From Fidelibacterota bacterium (lineage in GTDB: Bacteria; Fidelibacterota; Marinisomatia; SCGC-AAA003-L08; JACNLC01): a stretch of 64,000 nt of DNA. Shown in pieces: positions 26,450 through 38,340 of this stretch (its first letter is position 1; each line of letters begins with the position of its first letter). A program made the position numbers and the translations under genes. The stretch lies in NCBI GenBank assembly GCA_024277615.1, contig JAJRUW010000067.1:18781-82780 (forward strand), written 5' to 3'. The notes under the pieces are model-generated. The model did not search any database. It saw nothing but the letters and a program-made list of their open reading frames with translations, and was not told the origin of the DNA.

Positions 26450-27433
26450 CTATCCGGGGAGCTTATCCGGATTAAACAGATACTTTTCCATGATCTTGAT
26501 CTCATCAATGCCCGAGATTACGATTGACGGATCCGGAATCAGCTCTTCATCAGCAATTTTCCCCTTATAATCAATCTGCGACAGAATGAATTTCATACAG
26601 TTCACCCGGGCAAGTTTCTTTTTATCCGAGCGAATGATCGTCCACGGGGTCAGGGTCCTGTTGGTTTCCGTGATCATCTGGAATTTCCGCATGGAATACT
26701 GGTCCCAAAGGTCCTGCGCTTTTTTATCAACAGGAGATATTTTATATTGTTTAAGAGGGTCGCTGATGCGGGCATCAAAGCGGCTTTTCTGAGTCATTTT
26801 TGACACGGAAAAATACAGTTTAAATAATTTGATGCCGTCTTTTACCAGTAATTCTTCGAAAAGTGGTGCATATTTCAGAAAGCGTTTATTCTGTTCGTCA
26901 GTACAAAAGCCCATTACAGGTTCAACCATGGCCCGATTGTACCAGCTACGATCGAATAAAACCAATTCTCCTGCTGCAGGCAGATGCGGTACATAGCGCT
27001 GAAAATACCATTCGGTCTGTTCCCGGTTACTGGGTTTATCCAGAGCTACTACACGTGCACCGCGAGGATTGATATGTTCGGTGATGCGTTTAATAGTCCC
27101 GCCTTTGCCGGCGGCATCGCGTCCTTCAAACAGCAGGAGAATCCGCAACCCCCTGGCTTTCACGTGGTTCTGCAGTTTCAGCATTTCGACCTGCAGTTTT
27201 CCGAGTTCTTTTTCATATTCGATCACATGTTTTTTAACCCAGATTGCAATCTTGCCTTTGGACTCCTTATTATCAACGGACGCCAGGGCCGTTCCCTCGG
27301 ATAAAATTTCCGACGGGATTTCTTGAGAGGTCTTTACCCGGGGCCTGCGAGTTGTGGCGGCAGACCCCTTTTGGGATGCGGGTACGGCTTTGGCTTTTTC
27401 TGTGGTTTTGTGAGCACTTTGCTTTTCAGTCAT
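26450..27433 (-). CDS. ppk2: Polyphosphate kinase 2 family protein (first)
   Basis: 327-residue PPK2, which transfers phosphate between polyphosphate and nucleotides. Walker A reads FEGRDAAGKGGTIKRI, followed by NPRGARVVALDKPSNRE, the Walker B-like VLFDRSWYNRAMVEPVMGF and the lid region KLYFSVSKMTQKSRFDAR. The first ~65 residues are a Lys/Ser/Thr/Ala-rich, probably disordered extension not seen in the second copy. It ends a run of minus-strand genes that include another PPK2 and a Ppx-type HD protein. Whether it favours ADP or GDP cannot be read from sequence alone. Confidence 0.95.
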   Translation of the reverse strand: MTEKQSAHKTTEKAKAVPASQKGSAATTRRPRVKTSQEIPSEILSEGTALASVDNKESKGKIAIWVKKHVIEYEKELGKLQVEMLKLQNHVKARGLRILLLFEGRDAAGKGGTIKRITEHINPRGARVVALDKPSNREQTEWYFQRYVPHLPAAGELVLFDRSWYNRAMVEPVMGFCTDEQNKRFLKYAPLFEELLVKDGIKLFKLYFSVSKMTQKSRFDARISDPLKQYKISPVDKKAQDLWDQYSMRKFQMITETNRTLTPWTIIRSDKKKLARVNCMKFILSQIDYKGKIADEELIPDPSIVISGIDEIKIMEKYLFNPDKLPG

Positions 27434-27511
27434 AATTTTCTCCTGCCATATTTCTTGAAATATTTTACGTATTTACACTCACCGTGCCGGGCTGTATAAC
27501 GGTCAATTTGT

Positions 27512-28357
27512 TTAGAATATGTATTTTCCATAACGTCGTTTTTGGCGCTTCATTATCTTGATTTCCTGGTCTGCGGGAATCACAATTCGCGGATCAATGT
27601 TGAAATCCAGTTTTTTTGCCCGCCCCCGATAGCGTACCGAATTGAGGATCACCTTCATGGTTTCCCGTCTTGCGAGGTGTTTGTTGTCTGAGCGGATAAT
27701 TATCCAGGGGGCTTTCGATGTACTGGTGGCTTTGAGCATTTTGTATTTCTTTTCCGTAAATTCATCCCAGTATTGCTGAGCCTGCAGATCCACTTCGCTG
27801 AGCTTCCAGGAACGAAGGGGGTCGTTTTTACGGCGTTCAAAACGGTATTCCTGTTGCTTTTTAGATACGGAAAAATACAGCTTTAATAAAATTGTATCGC
27901 CATCCGATAAAAAATTTTCTTCATAGGAAACAACATTCTTAAGAAATTTTTTATATTGCTTTTCAGTGCAAAAATGAAAGATAGGTTCAACCATGGCGCG
28001 ATTGTACCAACTGCGGTCGAACAACACTACCTCCCCGGCATGTGGGAAATGCTCGATGTATCTTTTCATGTGCAGTTCCGTTTTCTGATTATAGGTGGGC
28101 TTCCCCAGCGCAACTACACGATAATGCTTCTCGTTCATATAGCGTACAACCCGGCGGATGGTCCCGCCCTTTCCCGAAGCATCCCGACCGTCAAACAGGA
28201 CGATAAGTTTTCTCCCGGTCTTTTCAAGGTGGCGCTGCATCTTGATCAGTTCGGCCTGGTAGGGTTTCAGTTCCCGTTTGTATAGCTGCCTTTTAAGGGC
28301 TGAATTCAACAGTTTCTGGTCAATTTCCTGCTGTGCAGCCCACGATCGTCTGGTCAT
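27512..28357 (-). CDS. ppk2: Polyphosphate kinase 2 family protein (second)
   Basis: 281-residue PPK2 paralogue without the N-terminal extension. Walker A is FDGRDASGKGGTIRRV, then KHYRVVALGKPTYNQKTE, VLFDRSWYNRAMVEPIFHF and KLYFSVSKKQQEYRFERR. It differs clearly from the first copy outside these motifs, so the pair is an old duplication or two separate acquisitions, possibly with different nucleotide preference or phosphorylation level. It sits 27 bases after the HD gene and 78 bases before the other PPK2. Confidence 0.95.
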   Translation of the reverse strand: MTRRSWAAQQEIDQKLLNSALKRQLYKRELKPYQAELIKMQRHLEKTGRKLIVLFDGRDASGKGGTIRRVVRYMNEKHYRVVALGKPTYNQKTELHMKRYIEHFPHAGEVVLFDRSWYNRAMVEPIFHFCTEKQYKKFLKNVVSYEENFLSDGDTILLKLYFSVSKKQQEYRFERRKNDPLRSWKLSEVDLQAQQYWDEFTEKKYKMLKATSTSKAPWIIIRSDNKHLARRETMKVILNSVRYRGRAKKLDFNIDPRIVIPADQEIKIMKRQKRRYGKYIF

Positions 28358-28384
28358 CGAGATAGTTTTCCCATTTGCATAATA

Positions 28385-28981
28385 TTATAAGTTCTCATCA
28401 AAAGTCTGAAAACGGCATTGTAAACCGGTCAGGTCTTCAAAGTATTGTTTCTTTCGCAAAGCTCCCCAGATCTCTGTTAAAACATCCAGCTGAGAAACCA
28501 AATAAAAAGTAAGTATGTCTTTCTTAAGTTTGATTCTTATTTTCTGTACATTGCTGCCATGAGATCTGTCCAGGCCGTCGGCTATTCTCAAAATGGCAGT
28601 GGCAATTTTCACCGTTTGCTGCCATCTTGCAGGAAGCCGCTTAAAATCAGGGTCTGCCCGTCCTGGAAGTTCACGTCGGTGAAATTTTGCAATACAGGCG
28701 ATTGTCAGCAGTTCCTTTTTCTTAAAACCGCCCAACCCCTCACGCAGGATGATATCTCTGCTGTGTTTGTGATGTTGTCTCGGGCTGACGGATTGCCCTA
28801 TATCATGCAGCAGGGCACCTGCTTCCAGATAAACAGATTTTTCGTCACAGAACAGTCCGTTTTTTTTCAGTTTTTTGAGGATGGACTTTGCCAGCCGTCG
28901 AACCTGATCGGAGTGCCGACCGTTTTTTTCAAATCGATCTCGTAACTTTGCTGCCTCTTTTAGTCTGCGCTTTGTACCCAA
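28385..28981 (-). CDS. Free-standing HD domain of the Ppx/GppA C-terminal type
   Basis: 198-residue all-alpha HD protein. The metal motif ALLHDIGQSVSPRQHHKHSRDII, IACIAKFHRRELPG and TAILRIADGLDRSHG closely follow the C-terminal HD domain of exopolyphosphatase/guanosine pentaphosphatase (Ppx/GppA). The ASKHA catalytic half of Ppx is not encoded next to it. Between an amylase-family gene (four bases upstream) and two PPK2 genes, it is most likely a polyphosphate- or (p)ppGpp-related hydrolase or regulator. Activity is unproven. Confidence 0.85.
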   Translation of the reverse strand: MGTKRRLKEAAKLRDRFEKNGRHSDQVRRLAKSILKKLKKNGLFCDEKSVYLEAGALLHDIGQSVSPRQHHKHSRDIILREGLGGFKKKELLTIACIAKFHRRELPGRADPDFKRLPARWQQTVKIATAILRIADGLDRSHGSNVQKIRIKLKKDILTFYLVSQLDVLTEIWGALRKKQYFEDLTGLQCRFQTFDENL

Positions 28982-28985
28982 CGGA

Positions 28986-31900
28986 TCAGAGAGTTCCTTT
29001 CAATTTTGACAAAAACTGTGCCGTTAGATATCCGGCGGCGCTTCCGGCCCGACACCAGTCAAGATACAGACCATGGAAATGCTCAAACTCTCTAAGCAGC
29101 TCGGTGGTAATTTTCGGATTTCCCTTCAACAGCCGGAAAAGTACCATAAAATACATTACTTGTGTTAAAGCCTCAAATGCCGCCTGATCAAAATACTCCT
29201 CATCTTTGCAGGCATGCATTTCCAGCAGCTCGCGTACTGCTTGCCGTTTAAATAAACTGCGAAACAGGGCGGAAGCAGAATTGCAGCCTTGTTTTATCTC
29301 CTCTATCAAATCCTGTATGCTCATCATCACAGGCAGGAGCTTACCTGCAAGCCGGATGTCCTGTCCCGTGAGATCGAACTCTCTAAATAAAGTCTCAAGA
29401 ACCGGTCCCAGACAGAGCATCTGCAGCAGCGATATTCCGGCCTTTTTGTCTTCGAGGAATTCAGACAGTTCCCTGGTACATATCCAACTCACCATGAGTG
29501 CTTTTAAGCAGGAATTACTCCGGATTTTCCTTAAAGCCGATACAGCCGGCAGGTCTGTCTGTGTCGTGTCGGTGGTGAGTGCTCTCAATTGTTTTAAACT
29601 TGCCAGGTCTTCCGCCAGATGCCTTTGAGCAGCCTCCACTGCCCCCCGGCCGGAAAATTTTTCCATCTGGGACAGAAATTCCCGACCCTCCGGGCCCGGA
29701 TCCACAGGCCTGCCGGCAGCAGCCTCCCGGGCAGTGGTTTCGGAGTAATCCGGTATAAAATATTTCAGCATAGTGCTACTGAAAAATTTTCTGAAAGCGT
29801 TGTGTACAGGGGGCAGTAAATATTCACTGACGGCAGTTTCTATATTTGCAACGCCTTTGCCCTCCAACTGCTGACAGAGTGCCCGGTAAATTTGCAGTGA
29901 TGAATCGCTCACCTGTCGAAATTCCATAAAAACATGATATCCATAGCCCTCTAATTCGAGATAGAGACCTTTTTTGATGAGTTCATCAGCAGGGTGCAGA
30001 TATTCCTTCCCGCAGATTGTGTCCCGGAAAATTACAAATTTATCTGCCCCGTGAGCAAGTTCCAGTATTGCTCCCAGCTCTTTCTGCTGTAAATGCGCGC
30101 TGCCGGAGCTGTTTTTTTCGAGACGGGCGGCTGAGATTTTGATCCACCCGGCGGTTCTGTTATAGCCGTTGTTGTACACCACCAGATTTTTTTCTCCCTG
30201 CCAGGAATTGGAATAGGCAATTACATTCTCGTCCACTATACCGCCGGATGTATAAAGGTCAAAAAGATAAAAATTTTCAGCTCCGGCAAAATGACGACGC
30301 TTGTGCAGCAGGGGAAAAATCACATTTTCGTGACTTTTGATCAGCTGTTCATTTTCCTGTTCCTGCCAGTAGGCCCGGGTGTATTCCATACCGTATTTTT
30401 CTTCGAAACCTTCAATCTGTCCGTGGGCAAACATGGGCAGACCCGGTAAGGTAGTCATAAGTACACAGACTCCGAAATATTTGTCATCCCGGCCGAATTG
30501 ACTGGCGGCAGATTCTTCATCGGGATTGCTCATGAAATTGACATAGCGCTTCAGTATTTCCGGATCAAATTCCAGTGTATTTTTGAGCAGCTTTCTGAAT
30601 TTGCCGTTTTCTTCCATTTTCAACATGTTCATGAAAGCCGAATTATAGACCCGGTGCATCCCAAGATTGCGTACGAAATAGCCTTCCATCATCCAGAATG
30701 CCTCCGCCAGCAACAGAGTGCCCGGAGCCTCAACTGCAATTCGGTCTGCCACTTCACGCCAGAACTCCACCGGGAAAGCCCGTTCAAATTCGGTCTTGGG
30801 CAAGCTGAACTCAGCGCGGGTTGGAATATCACCACCACTGCCGGGTTCAGGGAACCACAGACGTCGGTAATGTCTTTTGGCCAGAGTCATGGCCGCATCA
30901 AAGCGAATGATAGGAAAAAGCCGGGCAACTTCCAGGATGATTTTCATCACTGCCTGCCGGAGATTGTGATTCAGGTAATTCAGCTGAGCCGTGTCATTCC
31001 ACGGCATGGACGTTCCGTCATTTCCGTGGTAAATGTACTGGATTTCCCCCGTTCGCAAATCTTCCCGTTTGAAAACTACCGCCGCATCCGTGCGATCATA
31101 GTAATGATCTTCAATACTTACGCTGATTTCCCCGCAGCCCGACAGATTTTCACCGCTGAAACTGTAATTGGGATAGGGACAATCCGGCCGGGAGATGAAC
31201 CACTCCGGATGCTCAATTATCCAGGTTGAATCCAGACCTGTGTGATTGGGAACCATGTCGCAGGCCAGACGGATTCCACGGTATTGGCAGCGTTTTTTCA
31301 GGTCTTCAAGGGCGGGATAGCCGCCCAGCGCAGCGGCGGGGCGGTAAGCTTTGAGGGAATAGGCTGAGGCGGCCGCTTCCGGATTGCCGCACAATTGCTT
31401 GATCCTGCGCGAGGCGGGGCTGCGTTCCCATAGACCGATGAGCCAGAGTCCGCTGAAACCCCGGGCCGCCAGCAGGTCCAATTCCTCATCGGGGATCTGG
31501 TCCAGACGCGAGATCGTCCGGGAATATTTGTTGGACAACTGATCCAGCCAGACCAGTATGTTCTTTGCCATCATCACCAGCCGAGGCATCCAATGGCTGT
31601 CACTTGAAAACCGCTCCTCCCCGTCATCCGCATAGGTAATTACCTCAGCCGGTCCTGGCCCGGCTCCTCTGTATTTTTCCTCCTCTCTGAGTACGTCCCG
31701 TCCCAGCAGCAGCCGTGAGAAGTCGAATCCCACCCGTCTAAGCAAATCATCCCAATTGGTGGCAATATACTGCAATTGACCGGAGAGTGAGTCCGGTGAA
31801 AAAATAACGGGTTCACGGAGTAAGGCGATGAGATTTTGTCCTTTTGTTCCCAATCCTTTACCGCTATCTGAACAGCGCTTTATTTCCTCAATAATCGTTG

Positions 31901-32429
31901 TGTAATCGGATTTGCTGCGGAGTTGTGAGTCATCAAACAGCTCCCGGGCGCCGGTAAAGGCCGGATTGCCGTTGGCCAGCCACAGGTAGAGCATTTCTTC
32001 CAGTGTGGATTCTGAAGGGCTGTATTGCGGAGTGCTTTTGGCCGCATGACCCCCCGCTTCCCGTGCTGCCCCGGCGGCCGTATCCAAAGGAAATTCTTCT
32101 GTGAATCGTATCAGGGAGTCCGTTAACCTTTTCGAACCGATTTTCTGCTCAACCCGCTCCAGAGACCCGGCAAACAGCGTAGTATCCGCATCCTGCTTTA
32201 AGGCGCCGGTGACCAGGCGTATTATTTCATTAATGAGTCCCATGGCGAACAATTCTGCCGCCGTAGCAAAATCTCCGGGCTGTTGGAGCATGTCCCGTCG
32301 ATCATTGATTTTTTTAACCAGTTGGCGGATCTGCTGCAGATTCTCAAGCTGCAACTTCCCCGTGGGAGACCAGTTTGACTGGCCCAGATCATATTTAACT
32401 CTGCATTTCCGGGAGATATGAAGTTCCAT
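28986..32429 (-). CDS. Large GH13 alpha-amylase-family protein
   Basis: About 1147 residues; the GH13 barrel occupies the middle (roughly residues 320-750) between all-alpha N- and C-terminal regions. Barrel motifs: region I ACDMVPNHTG (near 31245), region II IRFDAAMTLAK with the nucleophile Asp (near 30900), region III LLLAEAFWMMEG with the acid/base Glu (near 30700) and region IV FMSNPDEESA (near 30525), where the usual NHD reads NPD. PGLPMFAHGQIEGFEEKYGMEY follows, as in a widespread family of long, uncharacterised amylase-like proteins. No signal peptide: cytoplasmic, so intracellular glycogen or maltodextrin is the probable substrate. I use the ATG; a TTG 18 codons upstream is an alternative. 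Confidence 0.85.
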   Translation of the reverse strand: MELHISRKCRVKYDLGQSNWSPTGKLQLENLQQIRQLVKKINDRRDMLQQPGDFATAAELFAMGLINEIIRLVTGALKQDADTTLFAGSLERVEQKIGSKRLTDSLIRFTEEFPLDTAAGAAREAGGHAAKSTPQYSPSESTLEEMLYLWLANGNPAFTGARELFDDSQLRSKSDYTTIIEEIKRCSDSGKGLGTKGQNLIALLREPVIFSPDSLSGQLQYIATNWDDLLRRVGFDFSRLLLGRDVLREEEKYRGAGPGPAEVITYADDGEERFSSDSHWMPRLVMMAKNILVWLDQLSNKYSRTISRLDQIPDEELDLLAARGFSGLWLIGLWERSPASRRIKQLCGNPEAAASAYSLKAYRPAAALGGYPALEDLKKRCQYRGIRLACDMVPNHTGLDSTWIIEHPEWFISRPDCPYPNYSFSGENLSGCGEISVSIEDHYYDRTDAAVVFKREDLRTGEIQYIYHGNDGTSMPWNDTAQLNYLNHNLRQAVMKIILEVARLFPIIRFDAAMTLAKRHYRRLWFPEPGSGGDIPTRAEFSLPKTEFERAFPVEFWREVADRIAVEAPGTLLLAEAFWMMEGYFVRNLGMHRVYNSAFMNMLKMEENGKFRKLLKNTLEFDPEILKRYVNFMSNPDEESAASQFGRDDKYFGVCVLMTTLPGLPMFAHGQIEGFEEKYGMEYTRAYWQEQENEQLIKSHENVIFPLLHKRRHFAGAENFYLFDLYTSGGIVDENVIAYSNSWQGEKNLVVYNNGYNRTAGWIKISAARLEKNSSGSAHLQQKELGAILELAHGADKFVIFRDTICGKEYLHPADELIKKGLYLELEGYGYHVFMEFRQVSDSSLQIYRALCQQLEGKGVANIETAVSEYLLPPVHNAFRKFFSSTMLKYFIPDYSETTAREAAAGRPVDPGPEGREFLSQMEKFSGRGAVEAAQRHLAEDLASLKQLRALTTDTTQTDLPAVSALRKIRSNSCLKALMVSWICTRELSEFLEDKKAGISLLQMLCLGPVLETLFREFDLTGQDIRLAGKLLPVMMSIQDLIEEIKQGCNSASALFRSLFKRQAVRELLEMHACKDEEYFDQAAFEALTQVMYFMVLFRLLKGNPKITTELLREFEHFHGLYLDWCRAGSAAGYLTAQFLSKLKGTL

Positions 32430-32512
32430 AATATTTTTCTGTTCTGCTTGGGTGAGCGGCTTATATGCGGTAACACCCCGCAACGGGCTTTTAGCGGCGG
32501 CCTGTCGGAGTT

Positions 32513-34986
<2,474 letters not shown>

Positions 34987-36510
34987 TTATTCGGCGGGCT
35001 TGTCAGCGGCAAGCATATTGATTTCGCTCTCTACGGCAGAATTCAAACAGAAATATTCACCGCTCCTGAACTTAAATGTTTTATGTTCGTAATCACCATG
35101 ATCGTTGATGAAATACAATTCTTTGAACTCATCCCGACGACGGATGATCTCGTCCAGGGCATGGATGAAATGATCAACATCGGCAGGCGTGTTATAAATC
35201 CCGAAACTCACCCGCACCATGCCCATCCAGGGTTCAGCGTGCCAGTCTTTTACCTGCCTGACGCGGGCGATATGTATCTCCCGGCTGTGGGTCAGCTCCA
35301 GCATCTTCTCAACATAGGGATGGGCGCAGAAACATTCGTTACGCACGGCGATGTTGAAGTAATCGTTAAGGATAGCCGCCACAAGACCATGGTTATAATG
35401 ACGTATATTGAAAGAGATCGTTCCGGCCCGGGGGCATGAATTTACATCCGTCTCTCCGTAAACGACCACATCCTCAAATTTCAGCATGGCTTCCAGCGCC
35501 CGGTTTGTGATGGTTTGATCATCACGCAGGACCTTTTCCATACCGATACGATCCAGAATGTCGATAGCCGCACCCAGCAGAACAGCGCCGTAGATATTGG
35601 GCGTGCCGGCTTCTTCCCGGGTGGGGAATTCATCAGAGATGATGTAACTGTCGGGGAAAACCCTGTCCACCATGCCGCCGCCGACTTCTTCCGGTTCCAG
35701 GCTTTCTAACAGCGATTTCCGGGCTACTACCACTCCCGGCGAACCCGGAGCATAGGTTTTATGTCCTGAAATGACCAGGGCGTCCACATTGTGCAGGGGG
35801 TTCTGATGTCCGCTCATGCGGATGGGCACATGCGCCGCCATTTGTGCTGCATCCACAATGAGATATGCTCCGTATTCATGAACCAGCCGCGCAACCTCAT
35901 TAATGGGATTGATGATGCCAGTGACATTGCTGATGCCCGTGACGGACACATAGTTGATCTTATCCCGGTATTCTTCGAGATAGGTTTTGAGCAGGACCAG
36001 ATCGATGCAGCCCATGTGAGATTCGTGTGTATCCACAGGAATATGGATCACCGTACCTCCGTGTTTGCGGTGGGGCAGATCGTTGGAATGATGCTCCATG
36101 ATGGAGATCAGCACGATATTGCGTTCAGGCCGCAGATGTTTAAAGGTGCGGGCCATGCGGTTCATGCCGGCGGTAACACCGCTGCCGGTGAAAAAACAGG
36201 TATATTCAGCAGGGTCGGCCCCGACAAAATCCCGGATCCGGTCATGGACCCAGGCAAAAGTATCGGTGGCGATGCGGGCACTGTAATGCATCACGGAATG
36301 GGTATTGGCATAATGATTTAGAAAATCAGCTGCTGCCCGGTAGGCAGAGCCCATCATCAGCGTAGAGGCTGTGGAATCGAGATAAATTCTGCGGGTGGTT
36401 TCACCGGTAGCCAGTTTATATTTCGTATTTAGTCCGATGAAATCAGATTGGATCACCTCCAGCAGGGCTTCTCCGGAGAGTGTATTTTTTGAGTTAGGCA
36501 TGTTTGTCAT
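34987..36510 (-). CDS. Class V aminotransferase, cysteine-desulfurase-like
   Basis: 507-residue PLP enzyme of the SufS/NifS/CsdA fold. Seen: RIYLDSTASTLM near the N terminus, FTGSGVTAGMNRMAR, MEHHSNDLPHR, LIVDAAQMAAH (PLP ring Asp), the Schiff-base Lys in VISGHKTYAPGSPG and a candidate catalytic Cys loop RNECFCAHPY. It is about 100 residues longer than SufS, with an extra C-terminal segment containing YFINDHGDYEHKTFKFR. It may mobilise sulfur or act on another amino acid; no Suf scaffold genes are adjacent. It heads the run leading to ligA. Confidence 0.82.
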   Translation of the reverse strand: MTNMPNSKNTLSGEALLEVIQSDFIGLNTKYKLATGETTRRIYLDSTASTLMMGSAYRAAADFLNHYANTHSVMHYSARIATDTFAWVHDRIRDFVGADPAEYTCFFTGSGVTAGMNRMARTFKHLRPERNIVLISIMEHHSNDLPHRKHGGTVIHIPVDTHESHMGCIDLVLLKTYLEEYRDKINYVSVTGISNVTGIINPINEVARLVHEYGAYLIVDAAQMAAHVPIRMSGHQNPLHNVDALVISGHKTYAPGSPGVVVARKSLLESLEPEEVGGGMVDRVFPDSYIISDEFPTREEAGTPNIYGAVLLGAAIDILDRIGMEKVLRDDQTITNRALEAMLKFEDVVVYGETDVNSCPRAGTISFNIRHYNHGLVAAILNDYFNIAVRNECFCAHPYVEKMLELTHSREIHIARVRQVKDWHAEPWMGMVRVSFGIYNTPADVDHFIHALDEIIRRRDEFKELYFINDHGDYEHKTFKFRSGEYFCLNSAVESEINMLAADKPAE

Positions 36511-36657
36511 GGGGTAAAATTAGGAGATTTTGCTCTATAGTGACGACAGAAGTTTGAGGATGATTCTACGGATTGCCGGTGAACCATGTTACGATCATCG
36601 CCTCTGCCGGAAGCGGCCGGCAAACCCTACCGGATTGCTTCAGCACCATTCACTTCC

Positions 36658-38340
36658 CTACAATTCGGTTTTTTCCAGAACCCGCAGTCCCCACTTAAGT
36701 GGTAGCCAGACCAGCAGAGAATGCAGTGCGATTATGCCCGCCGTGACTGAAAGCGTGACACCTGTGTACCCGGTATCCATAAGCCACATGAGCAGCCCCA
36801 TGGCGCTAACCATCAGGCCCACATAGACCAGACTGGTGATAATGGTGATGATACCGCCTGTACCTGAGCTGATTTTTATAGGGTTGCTCTCATCAAATTG
36901 AGCGAATACGGCACCGAACCCCAGAGAGATACTGATCAGGACCAGGCTCATCACGAGCAGCATGACCGAAGAGATCACAGCAGTGGGCAGATCCCGGCTC
37001 AAAAATAAGTTACTCGTGAGAGAAACGGCTTCCGCCAGGGTGAAAAAGACGGCGAAAGATAACCAGAATTTCTGCCGGAATAACTGTATGATCTTCAGCG
37101 GCGAAGACAGGACCACCCACAATCCCCTGCCCTCGAGACTGATGAGTGGAAAGACAAAGCGAGAGGTCAGAGCCGCAATGATGAAGCTGCTGAAACCGAA
37201 ATTAAAGAGATAGATCAACCGCTGCCAGAAGGGATCTATAGCGGATGTTTTCAGATCAAAGCGTGACAAATTAATAAGATAGACGGCAATGAAAAATCCG
37301 AAAAACAAAAATTGAATCCACTGCTGGGGAGTGCGCCGAAACTGGATCAGGTCTTTCTGCACCAGTCCCCGGATTTGAGGACCCAGTTTCTGCAGAATGC
37401 TGAAATGCAGGGGCGTGACGGTTTTTTCAGGAGCGGTTTTTCTGCCGCTGAATTCCATTATCTGAAAGGAGCGAAAATAGAGTCTGCCGGCCAGCTGTCG
37501 CGACAGTTCGTAAAACAGCAGCGCATTGGTGAGCATGATCCCGGCGAAAAAAATAAAGTGCACTCTGGCTGCTGCCGCTGCAGTCACAAACAGCTGGCTG
37601 AACCAGTTGCTGGGAATAAACGGGAACGGCACCCGGGATAAGTTCTGCAGGTAACGGTTCAGCATGCGGAAACTGGCAAACTCACCGCTCATTACGACCT
37701 CTGTCCGGCCGAAGTGCAGATATAAGCCGAATAACAGTACGAAAATCACAGCCAGACTTAAAAACACAGTGCGCAGTCTGAACCATTTGGAGAGATACAC
37801 AACCGTCATCGTAAGACAGAGTCCCAGGGCGGTGCTTATCACGAGAAAAGGCAAAAGTCCCACCACATAGATCAGTCCTATCTCAGAACCTGGGATTGAT
37901 TTGATGCTTCCATAAGCCAGGGTTAAAGGCAGTCCTAACAGCAAAATGGCCCATGAGCTGTAAATCAGGTTTTCGTAAAATTTAAGGGAAAATATTTCCC
38001 TGTGCGCCAGGGGCAGTGTCAACAGGAAAAAGACCTCTCGTGAACGGTAGAGTGTTGAAAAAGCAGTGATAATGTTCGACAGGATCAGCAGATAAAAAAT
38101 GACTGACCAGCCGAGATAGAAAATCCTGTCCAGCAGCAGACTCCCGATCTCACCTTGCAGGCGAAGAAAGATAGCGCCCTTCATGAGCAGCAGATAAGCG
38201 CCAAAGATCATACTGCAAATAATACTGCCGGAGACCAGTATCTCCAGCCATTTCCGCCTCAGGTCAAGTTTTAAATGTGTGAAATAAGCCCTGAATTTTA
38301 ACCACCCGAGTGTGAAAGCAGGGTCAGCATTCAGGAGCAT
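36658..38340 (-). CDS. ABC transporter permease, ABC-2 exporter type
   Basis: 560-residue polytopic membrane protein with about twelve hydrophobic segments. It starts with MLLNADPAFTLGWLKFRAYF, a cytoplasmic entry helix, and includes RSREVFFLLTLPLAHREIF, the loop pattern seen in two-repeat ABC-2 exporters. I place the start at the ATG that overlaps the ATPase gene by 17 bases; a longer frame running 67 codons into the ATPase gene has no membrane character and is rejected. Partner of the adjacent ATPase. Substrate unknown. Confidence 0.82.
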   Translation of the reverse strand: MLLNADPAFTLGWLKFRAYFTHLKLDLRRKWLEILVSGSIICSMIFGAYLLLMKGAIFLRLQGEIGSLLLDRIFYLGWSVIFYLLILSNIITAFSTLYRSREVFFLLTLPLAHREIFSLKFYENLIYSSWAILLLGLPLTLAYGSIKSIPGSEIGLIYVVGLLPFLVISTALGLCLTMTVVYLSKWFRLRTVFLSLAVIFVLLFGLYLHFGRTEVVMSGEFASFRMLNRYLQNLSRVPFPFIPSNWFSQLFVTAAAAARVHFIFFAGIMLTNALLFYELSRQLAGRLYFRSFQIMEFSGRKTAPEKTVTPLHFSILQKLGPQIRGLVQKDLIQFRRTPQQWIQFLFFGFFIAVYLINLSRFDLKTSAIDPFWQRLIYLFNFGFSSFIIAALTSRFVFPLISLEGRGLWVVLSSPLKIIQLFRQKFWLSFAVFFTLAEAVSLTSNLFLSRDLPTAVISSVMLLVMSLVLISISLGFGAVFAQFDESNPIKISSGTGGIITIITSLVYVGLMVSAMGLLMWLMDTGYTGVTLSVTAGIIALHSLLVWLPLKWGLRVLEKTEL

